Below are positions 19,858-28,842 of a stretch of DNA of 64,000 nt, piece after piece; the first letter of the stretch is position 1, and each line of letters starts with the position of its first letter. The position numbers and the translations under genes are program-made. The notes under the pieces were generated by a model, which ran no database searches, was not told where the DNA came from, and saw only the letters and a list, made by a program, of their open reading frames with translations. Source of the DNA: Bacteroidetes bacterium HGW-Bacteroidetes-5 (GTDB lineage: Bacteria; Bacteroidota; Bacteroidia; Bacteroidales; UBA932). The stretch lies in assembly GCA_002842515.1 (NCBI GenBank), contig PHDC01000001.1:992001-1056000 (forward strand), read 5' to 3'.

Positions 19858-19980
19858 ATGAGTATAAACCCTAACATACAAAAGCTTACAAGCGGAACTG
19901 CTTTCGCTACGGGAATTATGTATACAGGGCTCATATCCAAACAGATGATGATGCGAATGCATCGGCAGATGCATAGATAG
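19858..19980 (+). CDS. Met-rich leader peptide of the methionine operon (40 residues)
   Basis: An ATG at 19858 opens a 40-codon frame ending in TAG at 19978-19980. The last 13 residues read KQMMMRMHRQMHR, five Met in eleven codons, just upstream of a GC-rich structured RNA and of metY-metX-thrA-asd. This is the layout of a leader-peptide attenuator: translation through a run of codons for the regulated amino acid senses charged tRNA-Met. The TSS predicted from the promoter leaves a short 5' leader. The peptide is too short for routine gene calls. The start codon and Met run are read directly; the regulatory role is inference. Confidence 0.72.
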   Translation: MSINPNIQKLTSGTAFATGIMYTGLISKQMMMRMHRQMHR

Positions 19981-20048
19981 TTTTCCGGGCCTTTCGAAGG
20001 TCCATTGGGTGTAAGCCCATAAATCCGATCCGGGCATTCACCGGAAAA
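19981..20048 (+). promoter_or_regulatory. Structured RNA leader (candidate attenuator) before metY
   Basis: Directly after the leader stop codon, TTTTCCGG (19981-19988) can pair perfectly with CCGGAAAA (20041-20048), enclosing a hairpin GGGCCTT (19987-19993) / AAGGTCC (19997-20003). An alternative arm GGTG-UAA-GCCC (20008-20018) pairs with GGGC-AUU-CACC (20032-20042), and CCGG (20030-20033) can also pair with CCGG (20041-20044). These are mutually exclusive in part, as expected of a switch. A ribosome parked at the leader stop would cover the 5' arm, while one stalled at the Met codons would leave it free. There is no T tract, so any termination would be Rho-dependent or of another kind. No SAM-riboswitch consensus is seen. 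Confidence 0.55.
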
Positions 20049-20089
20049 AGATCAAAAAAAATTATCAACTCCATTAATCATCATCTAAA

Positions 20090-21382
20090 ATGACGACAAA
20101 ACATTTTGATACCCTACAGGTACACGCAGGCCGCAATGTTACATCAAACGGGCCCTGTGCAACACCAATAGTACAGACATCTGCATTCCATTTCGACAGT
20201 GCGGCACAAGCAGCAAACCTATTCTCCCTAAAAGAGTTCGGAAACATCTACACACGACTCTCAAATCCAACTACCGATGTTTTGGAGCAGAGAGTTGCAG
20301 CCCTGGAGGGGGGTGCCGCGGCTGTGGCAACATCTTCGGGCCAGGCAGCTCAGTTTCTTGCCATCCAAAATATTGCTGGAGAGGGTGACAATATCATAAG
20401 CTCCTCTTCACTCTACGGCGGCACCTATAACCAATTTAAGATAAGCTTTGCAAGAGTTGGCATTGAGTGCCGCTTTGCACCCGTAAACGACCCGGCCGCC
20501 TTTGAAGCGCTAATTGACAACAGAACAAAGGCAATTTATATTGAGACAATCAGCAACTCCAACTTTTACATCCCGGATTTTGAAGCATTTGAAAAAATCA
20601 GCAAAAGACACGGCGTTCCAATTATTGTAGATAACACCTTCGGAGCAGGGGGATACTTATGCCGCCCTATTGAGTTGGGGGCAGCAGTTGTAACCCACTC
20701 AGCTACAAAGTGGATAGGCGGCCACGGCAACTCACTGGCGGGTGTTGTTGTAGATAGCGGGAAGTTCCGGTGGGATAACGGCAGGTTTCCTCAATTTACA
20801 ACCCGGTCTGAGTCCTATCACGGGATTAGCTTTTGGGAGAATTTCGGAGAGGGTTCGGCAACCGGAAACATCGCCTTTGCGGTGAGAGCCCGAACCGAGG
20901 GGCTTCGCGACTGGGGATGTTGTCTGAGTCCGTTCAATGCATTTCTCATCCTTACAGGGGTAGAGACACTCTCATTAAGAGTTGATAGAGTTGTAAATAA
21001 CGCTCTTGAGTTGGCAAAATGGCTTGCAGCTCACCCGAAAGTAGAGTCGGTTAACTACCCCGGGCTGGTTGATAACCCAAATCACGAAAGAGCTAAAAGG
21101 TATCTGACAAACGGGTTTGGAGGTGTACTCTCCTTTGCGATAAAGGGGAGCAAAGAGCAGGCCTCACAGCTTGTAAGCCGGTTGGATCTTATAAGCCATC
21201 TCACCAATGTGGGAGATAACAAAACCCTTATAAGCCATTCGGCATCAACTACACACTCCCAGATGACTCCGCAAGAGTTGTTAATTGCGGGAATCGGAGA
21301 GAGTTCACTGAGAGTATCTCTTGGCATTGAGCACATAGAGGATATAAAGAGAGATCTCCAAAACGCCTTTTCAACTATTTAG
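20090..21382 (+). CDS. metY: O-acetylhomoserine sulfhydrylase
   Basis: A 430-residue PLP enzyme of the Cys/Met metabolism family that condenses O-acetylhomoserine with sulfide to give homocysteine (direct sulfhydrylation). Family markers: LQVHAGRNVTSNGPCATPIVQTS near the N-terminus, SSSLYGGTYNQFK, VDNTFGAGGYLCRP, and the PLP lysine in HSATKWIGGHGN (Lys207). The length and the SLG(I)EHIEDI ending are typical of MetY rather than cystathionine gamma-synthase. It is the first structural gene of the operon, 109 nt after the leader-peptide stop, and is followed at 12 nt by the gene making its substrate. Confidence 0.95.
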   Translation: MTTKHFDTLQVHAGRNVTSNGPCATPIVQTSAFHFDSAAQAANLFSLKEFGNIYTRLSNPTTDVLEQRVAALEGGAAAVATSSGQAAQFLAIQNIAGEGDNIISSSSLYGGTYNQFKISFARVGIECRFAPVNDPAAFEALIDNRTKAIYIETISNSNFYIPDFEAFEKISKRHGVPIIVDNTFGAGGYLCRPIELGAAVVTHSATKWIGGHGNSLAGVVVDSGKFRWDNGRFPQFTTRSESYHGISFWENFGEGSATGNIAFAVRARTEGLRDWGCCLSPFNAFLILTGVETLSLRVDRVVNNALELAKWLAAHPKVESVNYPGLVDNPNHERAKRYLTNGFGGVLSFAIKGSKEQASQLVSRLDLISHLTNVGDNKTLISHSASTTHSQMTPQELLIAGIGESSLRVSLGIEHIEDIKRDLQNAFSTI

Positions 21383-21394
21383 GGAGGAGATAAG

Positions 21395-22456
21395 ATGAAG
21401 AGAGAGATTTTTAGATATTCGAAAGAGTTTGAGACGGAGAGCGGAGAGGTTCTCGACTCCCTTGAGATTTGCTATCATCATACGGCAAACTACTCTCCAG
21501 ATAAAAGAGTTATCTGGATATGCCACGCACTTACCGCCAACTCCAACCCTGAGGAGTGGTGGGATGGGCTTACAGGTCCCGGAAAACTGTTTGATACAGA
21601 GAAGTTCTATATAATCTGCGCAAATGTTCTTGGCTCTTGCTACGGCACTACCGGCCCAACATCGGTAGGCAATGATGGAAAAGAGTACCTGCTGCGCTTC
21701 CCACAAGTAACTATAAGAGACACTGTTAAAGCCCATAATATTTTAAGGGAGGCACTCGGCATAGAGCAGATAGATCTTATAACAGGAGGTTCAATAGGCG
21801 GTTTTCAGGCTCTGGAGTGGGCAGTAACCTACCCCCATATTGTTGATAAGCTGGTTCTTATTGCCTGTAATGCACGGGTCTCGCCCTGGGGTACGGCATT
21901 TAATGAATCACAAAGAGTTGCACTGTTTACCGACCCTACATTTGCAGAGCAGAGAGATAGAAACGGGGGCAAAAAAGGGCTTGAGACAGCCCGCTCAATA
22001 GCTCTGCTATCCTATCGTTCCTACGAAGGGTATGGAATATCCCAAAAAGAGCCGGATGAAGATTTTCTCTTTGCAAAAAGGGCAGGCAGTTACCAGCAGT
22101 ATCAAGGTGAAAAGCTTTCGGCCCGTTTTGATGCCTACTCCTATTTCACCTTGACCAGATCCATTGATAGTCACAATATCGGACGCAAAAGAGGTGGTGT
22201 TGTAAATGCTCTTTCCAAAATAGAGGCCAATACTCTGGTTGTAGGAATCGACAGCGATATACTCTTCCCTATTGAAGAGCAGCGCTTTATGGCAGATAAT
22301 ATCCCGAATGCATCTTTTAGGGAGATAAAATCACTCTTCGGGCACGATGGTTTTCTTTTGGAGTATAACCAGACCGCAGATGCTATATTAAACTCCTTCC
22401 CCGATCTATTCAATTCAATAACAACAGTAAATAAAAAAGTATATGCAGGTTCTTAA
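21395..22456 (+). CDS. metX: Homoserine O-acetyltransferase
   Basis: A 353-residue alpha/beta-hydrolase-fold acyltransferase that makes O-acetylhomoserine from homoserine and acetyl-CoA. Markers: CHALTANSNPEEWWDG, DTEKFYIICANVLGSCYGTTGP, the nucleophile elbow GGSIGGFQALEW (Ser133), the acid region VVGIDSDILFPI, and the catalytic His in FGHDGFLLEY. The family includes some O-succinyltransferases, but pairing with MetY supports acetyl. Its last 14 nt overlap the start of thrA in another frame, indicating translational coupling. Confidence 0.95.
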   Translation: MKREIFRYSKEFETESGEVLDSLEICYHHTANYSPDKRVIWICHALTANSNPEEWWDGLTGPGKLFDTEKFYIICANVLGSCYGTTGPTSVGNDGKEYLLRFPQVTIRDTVKAHNILREALGIEQIDLITGGSIGGFQALEWAVTYPHIVDKLVLIACNARVSPWGTAFNESQRVALFTDPTFAEQRDRNGGKKGLETARSIALLSYRSYEGYGISQKEPDEDFLFAKRAGSYQQYQGEKLSARFDAYSYFTLTRSIDSHNIGRKRGGVVNALSKIEANTLVVGIDSDILFPIEEQRFMADNIPNASFREIKSLFGHDGFLLEYNQTADAILNSFPDLFNSITTVNKKVYAGS

Positions 22457-24881
22457 GTTTGGCGGAAGCTCGGTTGCAAACGCCGCTAACATAATGAAGG
22501 TGACTACAATTGTTGCCGATGCCGTAAAAAAAGACAGGACAATTTTGGTCTGTTCGGCAATAGGGGGGTGTACAGATAAGCTGATACGGGCAGCCACCCT
22601 GGCAGCTGAGAGAGATTCCCGGTACAAAGAGATAGTTGAATCGCTGGTGAGTGCCCATAGTAACATTATTGGTGAGCTGATTCCGGAAGATTACAGAGTA
22701 CAGATCAACTCCCGATGCTGCAATCTCTTTGACTCCCTCAAAGGTCTGCTGGAGGGAGTCTCTCTTACCGGAGAGCTGACACAGGGCTCTTGCGATTTGG
22801 CCGTAAGTTACGGAGAGCTGCTCTCTACATCAATAATATCTGCAAAGCTAAACTCCCTCGGGATAAACAACATTTGGACAGACTCCCGTGAGCTTATAAA
22901 GACCATCTGCCACAATTCCCAAAACATCGTAGATATTGAATCAACAAACAAAAACATTGTCCGTTTTCTGAATGCAAACGGCACCAAGTTGTGGGTTGTT
23001 CCGGGATTCATAGCAAGCGACCACAAAGGACGAACAACAACCTTGGGAAGAGGAGGTTCGGACTACACTGCATCTCTCTTTTCGGCAGCATCGGGAGCCA
23101 GGGTACTGGAGATATGGACAGATGTAAACGGGATGATGACCGCAGACCCGAGAGTTGTTCCAGATGCCAAAACAATAGAGAACATCTCATACAAAGAGGC
23201 TCTTGAACTATCTCACTTTGGGGCTAAGGTGGTCTACCCCCCTACAATCCAACCGGCAGTTGCAGGAGGTATTCCGATTGTAGTAAAAAACACATTCGAC
23301 CCCAATGGTGCCTCAACAGTTATTGAGAACCGGCCGCCCGACAGCAGGGGAAAGATTCGCGGCATATCTGGGAGTAACAAAATAGCTCTGCTCTCTCTCG
23401 AGGGGAGCGGAATGGTTGGTATTCCCGGCTACTCTGCCCGATTGTTCACCGCTCTTGCAAACGCCAAGGTGAATATTGTTCTCATAACACAGGCCTCTTC
23501 ACTTCACACAATGTGCGTTGCAATTGAAGAGTCTGCAGCCGAAACTGCAGGGAATGCGGTAGATGAGACATTTGCATACGAAATATCGCTTTCAAAGGTA
23601 GAACCGGTTAAAGTTGAGCGGGGGTATGCAATTATATCTCTTGTTGGAGATGATATGAAAAACCAGGCAGGTACAAGCGGGAAGATGTTCGATGCGCTTG
23701 GAAGGGCAGGTATCAATATCAGAGCAATTGCTCAGGGATCATCTGAGAAGAACATATCTGCAATTGTAAAGGGAGAGGATTCCGACGATGCAGTGAGGGT
23801 GGTTCACCAAGAGTTTTTCGGATTCAAACGGGAGCGGGTTAACCTCTTTATTGCAGGTTTTGGAAATGTTGGAAAATCGCTTGTTAACCTCATAGAACAG
23901 ACCAGAAAAAACATTGCCGGGGAGTGGGGTAAAGATATTGTGGTCACCGGTATCTGCAACAGCTCAAGATCCGTTACAGATAAAGAGGGTATCGATCTCT
24001 CCCGTGCCGGAGAGTTGCTCCAAGCAGGAAAATTAACAGATATTACCGGCTTTGTGAGAGAGATATCTGCCCTCTCTCTGGGCAACTCCATTTTTGCAGA
24101 TTGCACTGCTCAAAGCGTTGTAGCTATGCAGTATGCCGATATTCTGGAAGAGGGTATATCTGTTGTAACCTGTAATAAGATAGCGCTCTCTTCATCAATG
24201 GAGTACTGGGATCAACTCAAAAGGGTGGCCCTGGACAGAAGGGTATCACTTCTATATGAGACATCTGCAGGGGCAGCCCTTCCGGTGATTGAGACCATCT
24301 CAAGGCTAAAGGTGAGCGGAGAGAAGATTCTTTCGGTTGAGGCGATACTTTCGGGAACTCTAAACTATCTTTACAGCAGTTATGACGGCTCCAAAAGTTT
24401 TGCTTCGCTCATAAAGGAGGCCAAAGAGGCCGGATATACCGAACCCGATCCAAGGGTAGATCTTTCGGGAACCGATGTGTTGAGGAAGTGTACAATCATA
24501 GCCAGAGAGTGCGGCTTCCGTGCCGAGCAAAAGGATGTAGAGATTGAACCTCTTGTAGATAAAGCCCTCTTTTCGGGAACCCTTGCAGATTTCTACACCA
24601 AAGTAGCAGAGTGGGAACCTAAGTTCCTGCAGAGATACAATGAGGCAGCCGAAAAGGGCGAGAGATTAAGATATGTTGCATCCATTGAGCAGGGGCAATA
24701 CAGAGTAGGATTGAGGTCGTTACCTACCAACCACCCGCTCTACAACATCTCGGGGACAAATAACTCAGTAATGATAACAACCTCAAACTACCCGGCGGGG
24801 GTTGTAATCTCGGGAGCTGGTGCAGGTGCACGGGTTACGGCGGGTGGAGTATTGAATGACATACTTAAAGTGGGCATATAA
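22443..24881 (+). CDS. thrA: Bifunctional aspartate kinase / homoserine dehydrogenase
   Basis: An 812-residue fused enzyme covering the first and third steps of the aspartate pathway. Aspartate kinase occupies about 1-290 (KFGGSSVANA at the start; TLGRGGSDYTASLF near 200), a pair of ACT regulatory domains about 305-460 (LLSLEGSGMVGIPGYSARLF; IISLVGDDMKNQAGTSGKMF), and homoserine dehydrogenase about 465-812 (LFIAGFGNVGKSLVN as the NAD(P)-binding loop, then GTLNYLYSSYDGS and EPDPRVDLSGTDVLRK). It lies between metX and asd in one operon, so homoserine supply is tied here to methionine rather than threonine synthesis. Confidence 0.95.
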   Translation: MQVLKFGGSSVANAANIMKVTTIVADAVKKDRTILVCSAIGGCTDKLIRAATLAAERDSRYKEIVESLVSAHSNIIGELIPEDYRVQINSRCCNLFDSLKGLLEGVSLTGELTQGSCDLAVSYGELLSTSIISAKLNSLGINNIWTDSRELIKTICHNSQNIVDIESTNKNIVRFLNANGTKLWVVPGFIASDHKGRTTTLGRGGSDYTASLFSAASGARVLEIWTDVNGMMTADPRVVPDAKTIENISYKEALELSHFGAKVVYPPTIQPAVAGGIPIVVKNTFDPNGASTVIENRPPDSRGKIRGISGSNKIALLSLEGSGMVGIPGYSARLFTALANAKVNIVLITQASSLHTMCVAIEESAAETAGNAVDETFAYEISLSKVEPVKVERGYAIISLVGDDMKNQAGTSGKMFDALGRAGINIRAIAQGSSEKNISAIVKGEDSDDAVRVVHQEFFGFKRERVNLFIAGFGNVGKSLVNLIEQTRKNIAGEWGKDIVVTGICNSSRSVTDKEGIDLSRAGELLQAGKLTDITGFVREISALSLGNSIFADCTAQSVVAMQYADILEEGISVVTCNKIALSSSMEYWDQLKRVALDRRVSLLYETSAGAALPVIETISRLKVSGEKILSVEAILSGTLNYLYSSYDGSKSFASLIKEAKEAGYTEPDPRVDLSGTDVLRKCTIIARECGFRAEQKDVEIEPLVDKALFSGTLADFYTKVAEWEPKFLQRYNEAAEKGERLRYVASIEQGQYRVGLRSLPTNHPLYNISGTNNSVMITTSNYPAGVVISGAGAGARVTAGGVLNDILKVGI

Positions 24882-24910
24882 TTAAATTCTTATCAGAAAA
24901 AAGAGGAGCT

Positions 24911-25894
24911 ATGAAAATTGCAGTAGTGGGTGCTACCGGGCTGGTAGGCACCAAGATGATTGAGGTTTTGCAGGAGCGAAATTTCCCGGTAACAGAGTTT
25001 ATTCCTGTCGCATCGTCTAAATCGGCAGGTAAAAAAATAAAATTCGCAGGTAAAGAGTGGATAGTTAAGACGCCCGAAGAGGCAGTTGAAATGAGACCAG
25101 ATATTGCTCTCTTCTCTGCTGGCTCTGATATCTCCGGGGAGTGGGCTCCCAAATTTGCGGCTGTAGGGTGCAGGGTGGTTGACAACTCATCCCGCTGGAG
25201 AATGGACCCAAAAGTAAAACTTATTGTGCCGGAGATAAACGGCGATACTATAACAAAAGAGGATATGATTATCGCAAATCCCAACTGCTCTACCATTCAG
25301 ATGGTGGTGGCACTCAATCTTCTTCACAGAAAATACAAATTAAAAAGAGTTGTTGTCTCTACATATCAGTCTGTTACTGGAAGCGGCATTAAAGGGATTA
25401 ACCAGTTGCGGAGTGAACGCGGGGAGCCGGTAACAGGGGCCGTAGATAGAGCTTATACCCACCCTATTGATATGAATCTGATTCCCCAGATAGACCTCTT
25501 TACAGAGAACGGCTACACAAAAGAGGAGATGAAGATGGTAAACGAAACCCGAAAAATATTTGCAGATAACACCATTGCAATAAGTGCTACCACAGTAAGG
25601 GTTCCGGTAGAGGGGGGACACTCGGAGAGTATAAATGCAGAGTTTCACGAAGAGTTTCTCATAGAGGATATTTTTGCTATATTGCGCAAAACTCCCGGAG
25701 CAATATTTATGGATAACTCAAATAACCCACCCTACCCTATGCCCATTTATGCATATGGTAAAGATGAAGTTTTTGTGGGGCGTGTGAGAGAAGATCTCTT
25801 TTGCAAAAAAGCTGTAAATATGTGGGTTGTTGCAGATAACTTAAGAAAAGGGGCTGCAACAAATGCCGTTCAAATAGCAGAACTGCTCTGGTGA
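24911..25894 (+). CDS. asd: Aspartate-semialdehyde dehydrogenase
   Basis: A 327-residue NADP-dependent dehydrogenase that reduces aspartyl phosphate to aspartate semialdehyde, the step between the two activities of the upstream ThrA. The nucleotide-binding loop [16 protein letters not shown] is at residues 4-19, the catalytic cysteine is Cys126 in NPNCSTIQM, and later markers are [25 protein letters not shown] and VRVP. It follows thrA by 29 nt and completes a set from aspartate to homocysteine with metY, metX and thrA. Confidence 0.95.
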   Translation: MKIAVVGATGLVGTKMIEVLQERNFPVTEFIPVASSKSAGKKIKFAGKEWIVKTPEEAVEMRPDIALFSAGSDISGEWAPKFAAVGCRVVDNSSRWRMDPKVKLIVPEINGDTITKEDMIIANPNCSTIQMVVALNLLHRKYKLKRVVVSTYQSVTGSGIKGINQLRSERGEPVTGAVDRAYTHPIDMNLIPQIDLFTENGYTKEEMKMVNETRKIFADNTIAISATTVRVPVEGGHSESINAEFHEEFLIEDIFAILRKTPGAIFMDNSNNPPYPMPIYAYGKDEVFVGRVREDLFCKKAVNMWVVADNLRKGAATNAVQIAELLW

Positions 25895-25908
25895 AAAGAT
25901 AAAATTTA

Positions 25909-25916
25909 TAACTTTG
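25909..25916 (+). promoter_or_regulatory. -7 promoter element for parE
   Basis: TAACTTTG fits TAnnTTTG and is followed by C, as often seen. The -33 element is weak (CTG at 25888-25890). Transcription would start near 25923, just before the ATG pair at 25932/25935; this element overlaps the TTG that would give a longer ParE, arguing against that start. Confidence 0.5.
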
Positions 25917-25931
25917 CAGCAAATTCCCAAA

Positions 25932-27770
25932 ATGATGAGTACATACACAGAGAAAGAGATTAGAACCCTTGAGTGGAACGAACATATCCGTAAAAGACCG
26001 GGTATGTATATCGGCAAACTTGGCGACGGATCTTCTCCAGACGACGGTATATATGTACTACTGAAAGAGGTTATGGATAACTCTGTTGACGAGTATGCAA
26101 TGGGGCACGGAAAGAGCATCGTAATCACAATAGAGAACAGGGTTGTAACCATCCGCGACTACGGCAGGGGTATTCCGCTGGGTTCTCTGGTAGATGTGGC
26201 TAGCCGTATGAACACAGGTGCAAAGTATGACAGCAAAGCATTCAAAAAATCTGTCGGGCTAAACGGAGTTGGTATAAAGGCAGTTAATGCTCTCTCGGTT
26301 GCGTTCTATATTCAATCTTTCCGCGAAGGTGAGAGTCAATACGCAAGGTTCTCCCGGGGGGAGCTCATTGAGGAGATGAGAGTCCCTTCTAACGAGAAGA
26401 ACGGAACCGTTGTCACATTCACCCCGGACGAGGAGCTCTTTGGAGACTACATCTTCAATATGGAGTTTATAGAGAGTATGCTTCGCAACTACTCCTACCT
26501 AAATACCGGATTGCTCATAAAACTAAACGGAAAGGAGTTTGTCTCAAAAAACGGACTTCTGGACCTTCTCAACGAATCGCTGACAAAAGAACCTTTTTAC
26601 CCCCCAGTTCACCTTAAAGGGGAGGATATAGAGATAGCCCTAACCCACGGAAACGATTACGGAGAGGGAATCTCCTCATTTGTTAACGGACAGTTTACCA
26701 CCCAGGGAGGTACTCACCTGGCTGCCTTTCGTGAGGCGATGGCCAAAACCATAAAGGATTTTTACAAACGAGATTTTGACCCGAGTGATGTGCGGCAGGG
26801 TATGATAGCAGCTGTAAGTATAAAGGTGCAGGAGCCCATATTCGAATCGCAAACCAAAACCAAGCTGGGTTCGAAAGAGATTGCTCCGGGCGGTATCAGT
26901 ATAAGAAATTTTATCGGCGACTTTATAAAGGAGCAGCTCAACAACTATCTGCACCGGCACCCAGATGCAGCCGATGCGATGCTCAAAAAAATTCTGGATT
27001 CGGAGAAGGAGCGCAAAGCCATATCGGGTATACAGAAGCTGGCAAGAGAGCGGGCAAAGAAGGCAAACCTGCACAACAGAAAGCTGCGTGACTGCCGTGT
27101 CCACTACAACGAGAAGCACGAGAGAGCAATGGATAGCACCCTATTCATCACAGAGGGGGACTCTGCAAGCGGCTCTATAACAAAGAGCCGTGATGTGGTA
27201 TCTCAGGCTGTATTCTCCCTAAAAGGTAAACCTCTCAACACCTACGGCCTCACCAAAAAAATCATCTACGAGAACGAAGAGTTCAACCTGCTCCAGGCAG
27301 CCCTAAATATAGAGGAAGATCTTGAAAACCTCCGCTACAACCAGATTGTGGTTGCCACCGATGCCGATGTAGACGGTATGCACATACGGCTGCTGCTACT
27401 CACATTCTTTTTGCAATACTTTCCCGACCTTATTCGCCAGGGGCATCTGCACATTCTCCAGACCCCACTCTATCGGGTAAGAAGCAAGAAGGAGACCATC
27501 TACTGCTACTCCAGCGAAGAGCGGGACAAAGCCATAAGGAAACTCGGTAACAACCCGGAGATAACCCGCTTCAAAGGGCTTGGAGAGATCTCTCCCGACG
27601 AGTTTAAGTACTTTATCGGCGAGAATATCCGACTGGAGAAGGTGCGACTGGGCAACGACGACAACATCCCCGAACTGCTGGAGTTCTATATGGGAAAAAA
27701 CACCCCCGACAGACAGAACTTCATACGAGCCAACCTAAGGCCGGAGGTGGTGATGGAGGATGCTGTTTAA
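25932..27770 (+). CDS. parE: DNA topoisomerase IV subunit B (ParE-type type IIA ATPase subunit)
   Basis: A 612-residue ATPase subunit of a type IIA topoisomerase. GHKL ATPase motifs: [27 protein letters not shown] and the ATP-lid [27 protein letters not shown]. Transducer region with [10 protein letters not shown], then the TOPRIM domain with [11 protein letters not shown] and the acidic [18 protein letters not shown]. The short length and lack of a large insertion fit the ParE-like enzyme of Bacteroidota rather than GyrB. I prefer the ATG at 25932 (or 25935) over the upstream TTG. The partner subunit A gene, often adjacent in this phylum, is not in the window; the gene ends against an AraC fragment, sharing TTAA as opposite-strand stop codons. 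Confidence 0.92.
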   Translation: MMSTYTEKEIRTLEWNEHIRKRPGMYIGKLGDGSSPDDGIYVLLKEVMDNSVDEYAMGHGKSIVITIENRVVTIRDYGRGIPLGSLVDVASRMNTGAKYDSKAFKKSVGLNGVGIKAVNALSVAFYIQSFREGESQYARFSRGELIEEMRVPSNEKNGTVVTFTPDEELFGDYIFNMEFIESMLRNYSYLNTGLLIKLNGKEFVSKNGLLDLLNESLTKEPFYPPVHLKGEDIEIALTHGNDYGEGISSFVNGQFTTQGGTHLAAFREAMAKTIKDFYKRDFDPSDVRQGMIAAVSIKVQEPIFESQTKTKLGSKEIAPGGISIRNFIGDFIKEQLNNYLHRHPDAADAMLKKILDSEKERKAISGIQKLARERAKKANLHNRKLRDCRVHYNEKHERAMDSTLFITEGDSASGSITKSRDVVSQAVFSLKGKPLNTYGLTKKIIYENEEFNLLQAALNIEEDLENLRYNQIVVATDADVDGMHIRLLLLTFFLQYFPDLIRQGHLHILQTPLYRVRSKKETIYCYSSEERDKAIRKLGNNPEITRFKGLGEISPDEFKYFIGENIRLEKVRLGNDDNIPELLEFYMGKNTPDRQNFIRANLRPEVVMEDAV

Positions 27771-28261
27771 TCTCTTGTAGTGCGAACCGTTAAAAAGCTT
27801 CTGTATTGAGATGGGGTGACACCCTCTCTCTGTTTAAATGTCCTTACAAAAGTTCTTTTGCACCCGAAGCCGGATGCTATTGCGAAATCTTCCGTAGACA
27901 TTGCGGGTTCATCTGTTGCAGATGAGTGAGAGTTTGACTTTTTGATTATTATACTCTTTGCGTACTCAACCCTTTTGCCGTTTATATAACCGGCAAAATT
28001 CTCCTTTTTAATATATCTGATAGACCTGGAGAGGTAGGTTCTGTTTGTCCCAATCTCTCTGGCAAGTGTCTCAATCTTGAAGTTTTGATCCAGAAACAGC
28101 TGCTTTATATTCAAAAGCTCATCCGATTTGCGGACAATTTCAATGAAATTTCTATGGTTTGAATTTTTACTCTTTCGTGAGCCTTTTATCTTCAAGAGTT
28201 TTGTAAATCGCAGCAGAGCTCTGTAGAGAGCCCGTTTTCTAATCCCTCCCTTTTTTATCAT
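27767..28261 (-). CDS. AraC-type HTH protein without sensor domain (164 residues)
   Basis: A basic, 164-residue protein whose residues about 60-160 form an AraC/XylS double helix-turn-helix: first [23 protein letters not shown], second [23 protein letters not shown], then [11 protein letters not shown] low-complexity insert ([16 protein letters not shown]) sits between the two HTHs. The N-terminal 50 residues are Lys/Arg-rich and not a recognisable sensor. It overlaps the end of the preceding AraC gene by 23 nt. It may be a degraded or specialised DNA-binding-only regulator; targets are unknown. Confidence 0.7.
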   Translation of the reverse strand: MIKKGGIRKRALYRALLRFTKLLKIKGSRKSKNSNHRNFIEIVRKSDELLNIKQLFLDQNFKIETLAREIGTNRTYLSRSIRYIKKENFAGYINGKRVEYAKSIIIKKSNSHSSATDEPAMSTEDFAIASGFGCKRTFVRTFKQREGVTPSQYRSFLTVRTTRD

Positions 28262-28595
28262 TTAGCCCCTTAATTTTCTGCTCCTTGCACCAATCTGCCG
28301 GAGAGTTCCCCACAAAAAACCTGAATGCAATACTGAATGTAGCCATTGAGCCAAACCCCGATAGATCACAAAGTTGTTGGATTGATAATTTAGGGTCGTT
28401 ATAGAATAGTCTTTTTGCCTCCTCTACTCTGTGGTAGTTTACAAACTGGTTGAAATTATTATCGAAACACTCGTTGATAATGCGAGAGAGATAGGTCTTA
28501 TTTGAGTAGAGATAGAGAGCAACCTGCTGTATTGTAAGATCCGGTCTTAGATAGGGCTTCTCATTTTCAAAATAGTCAACAAGCCGCCCGCGCAA
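28239..28595 (-). CDS. AraC-type HTH domain, possibly N-terminally truncated
   Basis: A 118-residue AraC DNA-binding domain: linker GRLVDYFENEKPYLRPDLTI, first HTH QQVALYLYSNKTYLSRIINE, second HTH SIQQLCDLSGFGSMATFSIAF and FVGNSPADW. The only in-frame start is TTG at 28595. Coding-like sequence continues upstream without ATG (residues NSFSDEKKSQE) to an in-frame TAA at 28629-28631; an ATG at 28615 exists but in another frame. In related proteins this linker follows a membrane sensor domain. So this may be the 3' remnant of a longer regulator, lying exactly at the left edge of the AT-rich island. Confidence 0.6.
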   Translation of the reverse strand: MRGRLVDYFENEKPYLRPDLTIQQVALYLYSNKTYLSRIINECFDNNFNQFVNYHRVEEAKRLFYNDPKLSIQQLCDLSGFGSMATFSIAFRFFVGNSPADWCKEQKIKGLNDKKGRD

Positions 28596-28823
28596 CTCCT
28601 GCGATTTTTTCTCATCTGAGAAGCTATTTTATGGATTTAATATTTTTTTCAAAAAGATAATATCATATTTTTTTAAAAAACACATAATCATTTAAATAAA
28701 TAGTATTAACTTTATGATGTTAATATCTAATTATTAGCGGTATAAAACCTCTTTTATACTTATATAAGCTAGGTATCGGTATATTTAAACTATGACTGTT
28801 TATATTAATAAGACTTATGAAAC

Positions 28824-28838
28824 ACATTAAAATGTCAA
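28824..28838. repeat. Left copy of palindromic repeat flanking the defence island
   Basis: ACATTAAAATGTCAA, of which ACATT-AA-AATGT is palindromic. A 16-nt copy with one extra T lies at 39367-39382, just past the last island gene. The left copy ends 5 nt before the ATG of the ATPase gene. It may be an insertion footprint or an operator; the AT-rich context leaves chance possible. Confidence 0.4.
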
Positions 28839-28842
28839 AAAA

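Noticed and set aside
19825-20037. 70-residue minus-strand ORF in the metY leader
   Set aside because: It is antisense to the promoter, leader peptide and structured RNA, has no family resemblance, and is explained by codon structure of the leader ORF.
19841-20089. SAM riboswitch upstream of metY
   Set aside because: The conserved core elements of the SAM-I class are not present, nor could I fit other SAM classes. The Met-rich leader ORF offers a better explanation, though a covariance search was not possible.
25914-25931. TTG start giving a six-residue longer ParE
   Set aside because: The TTG lies inside the predicted -7 promoter element and before the predicted transcription start; the ATG pair at 25932/25935 begins at the usual point for the family.
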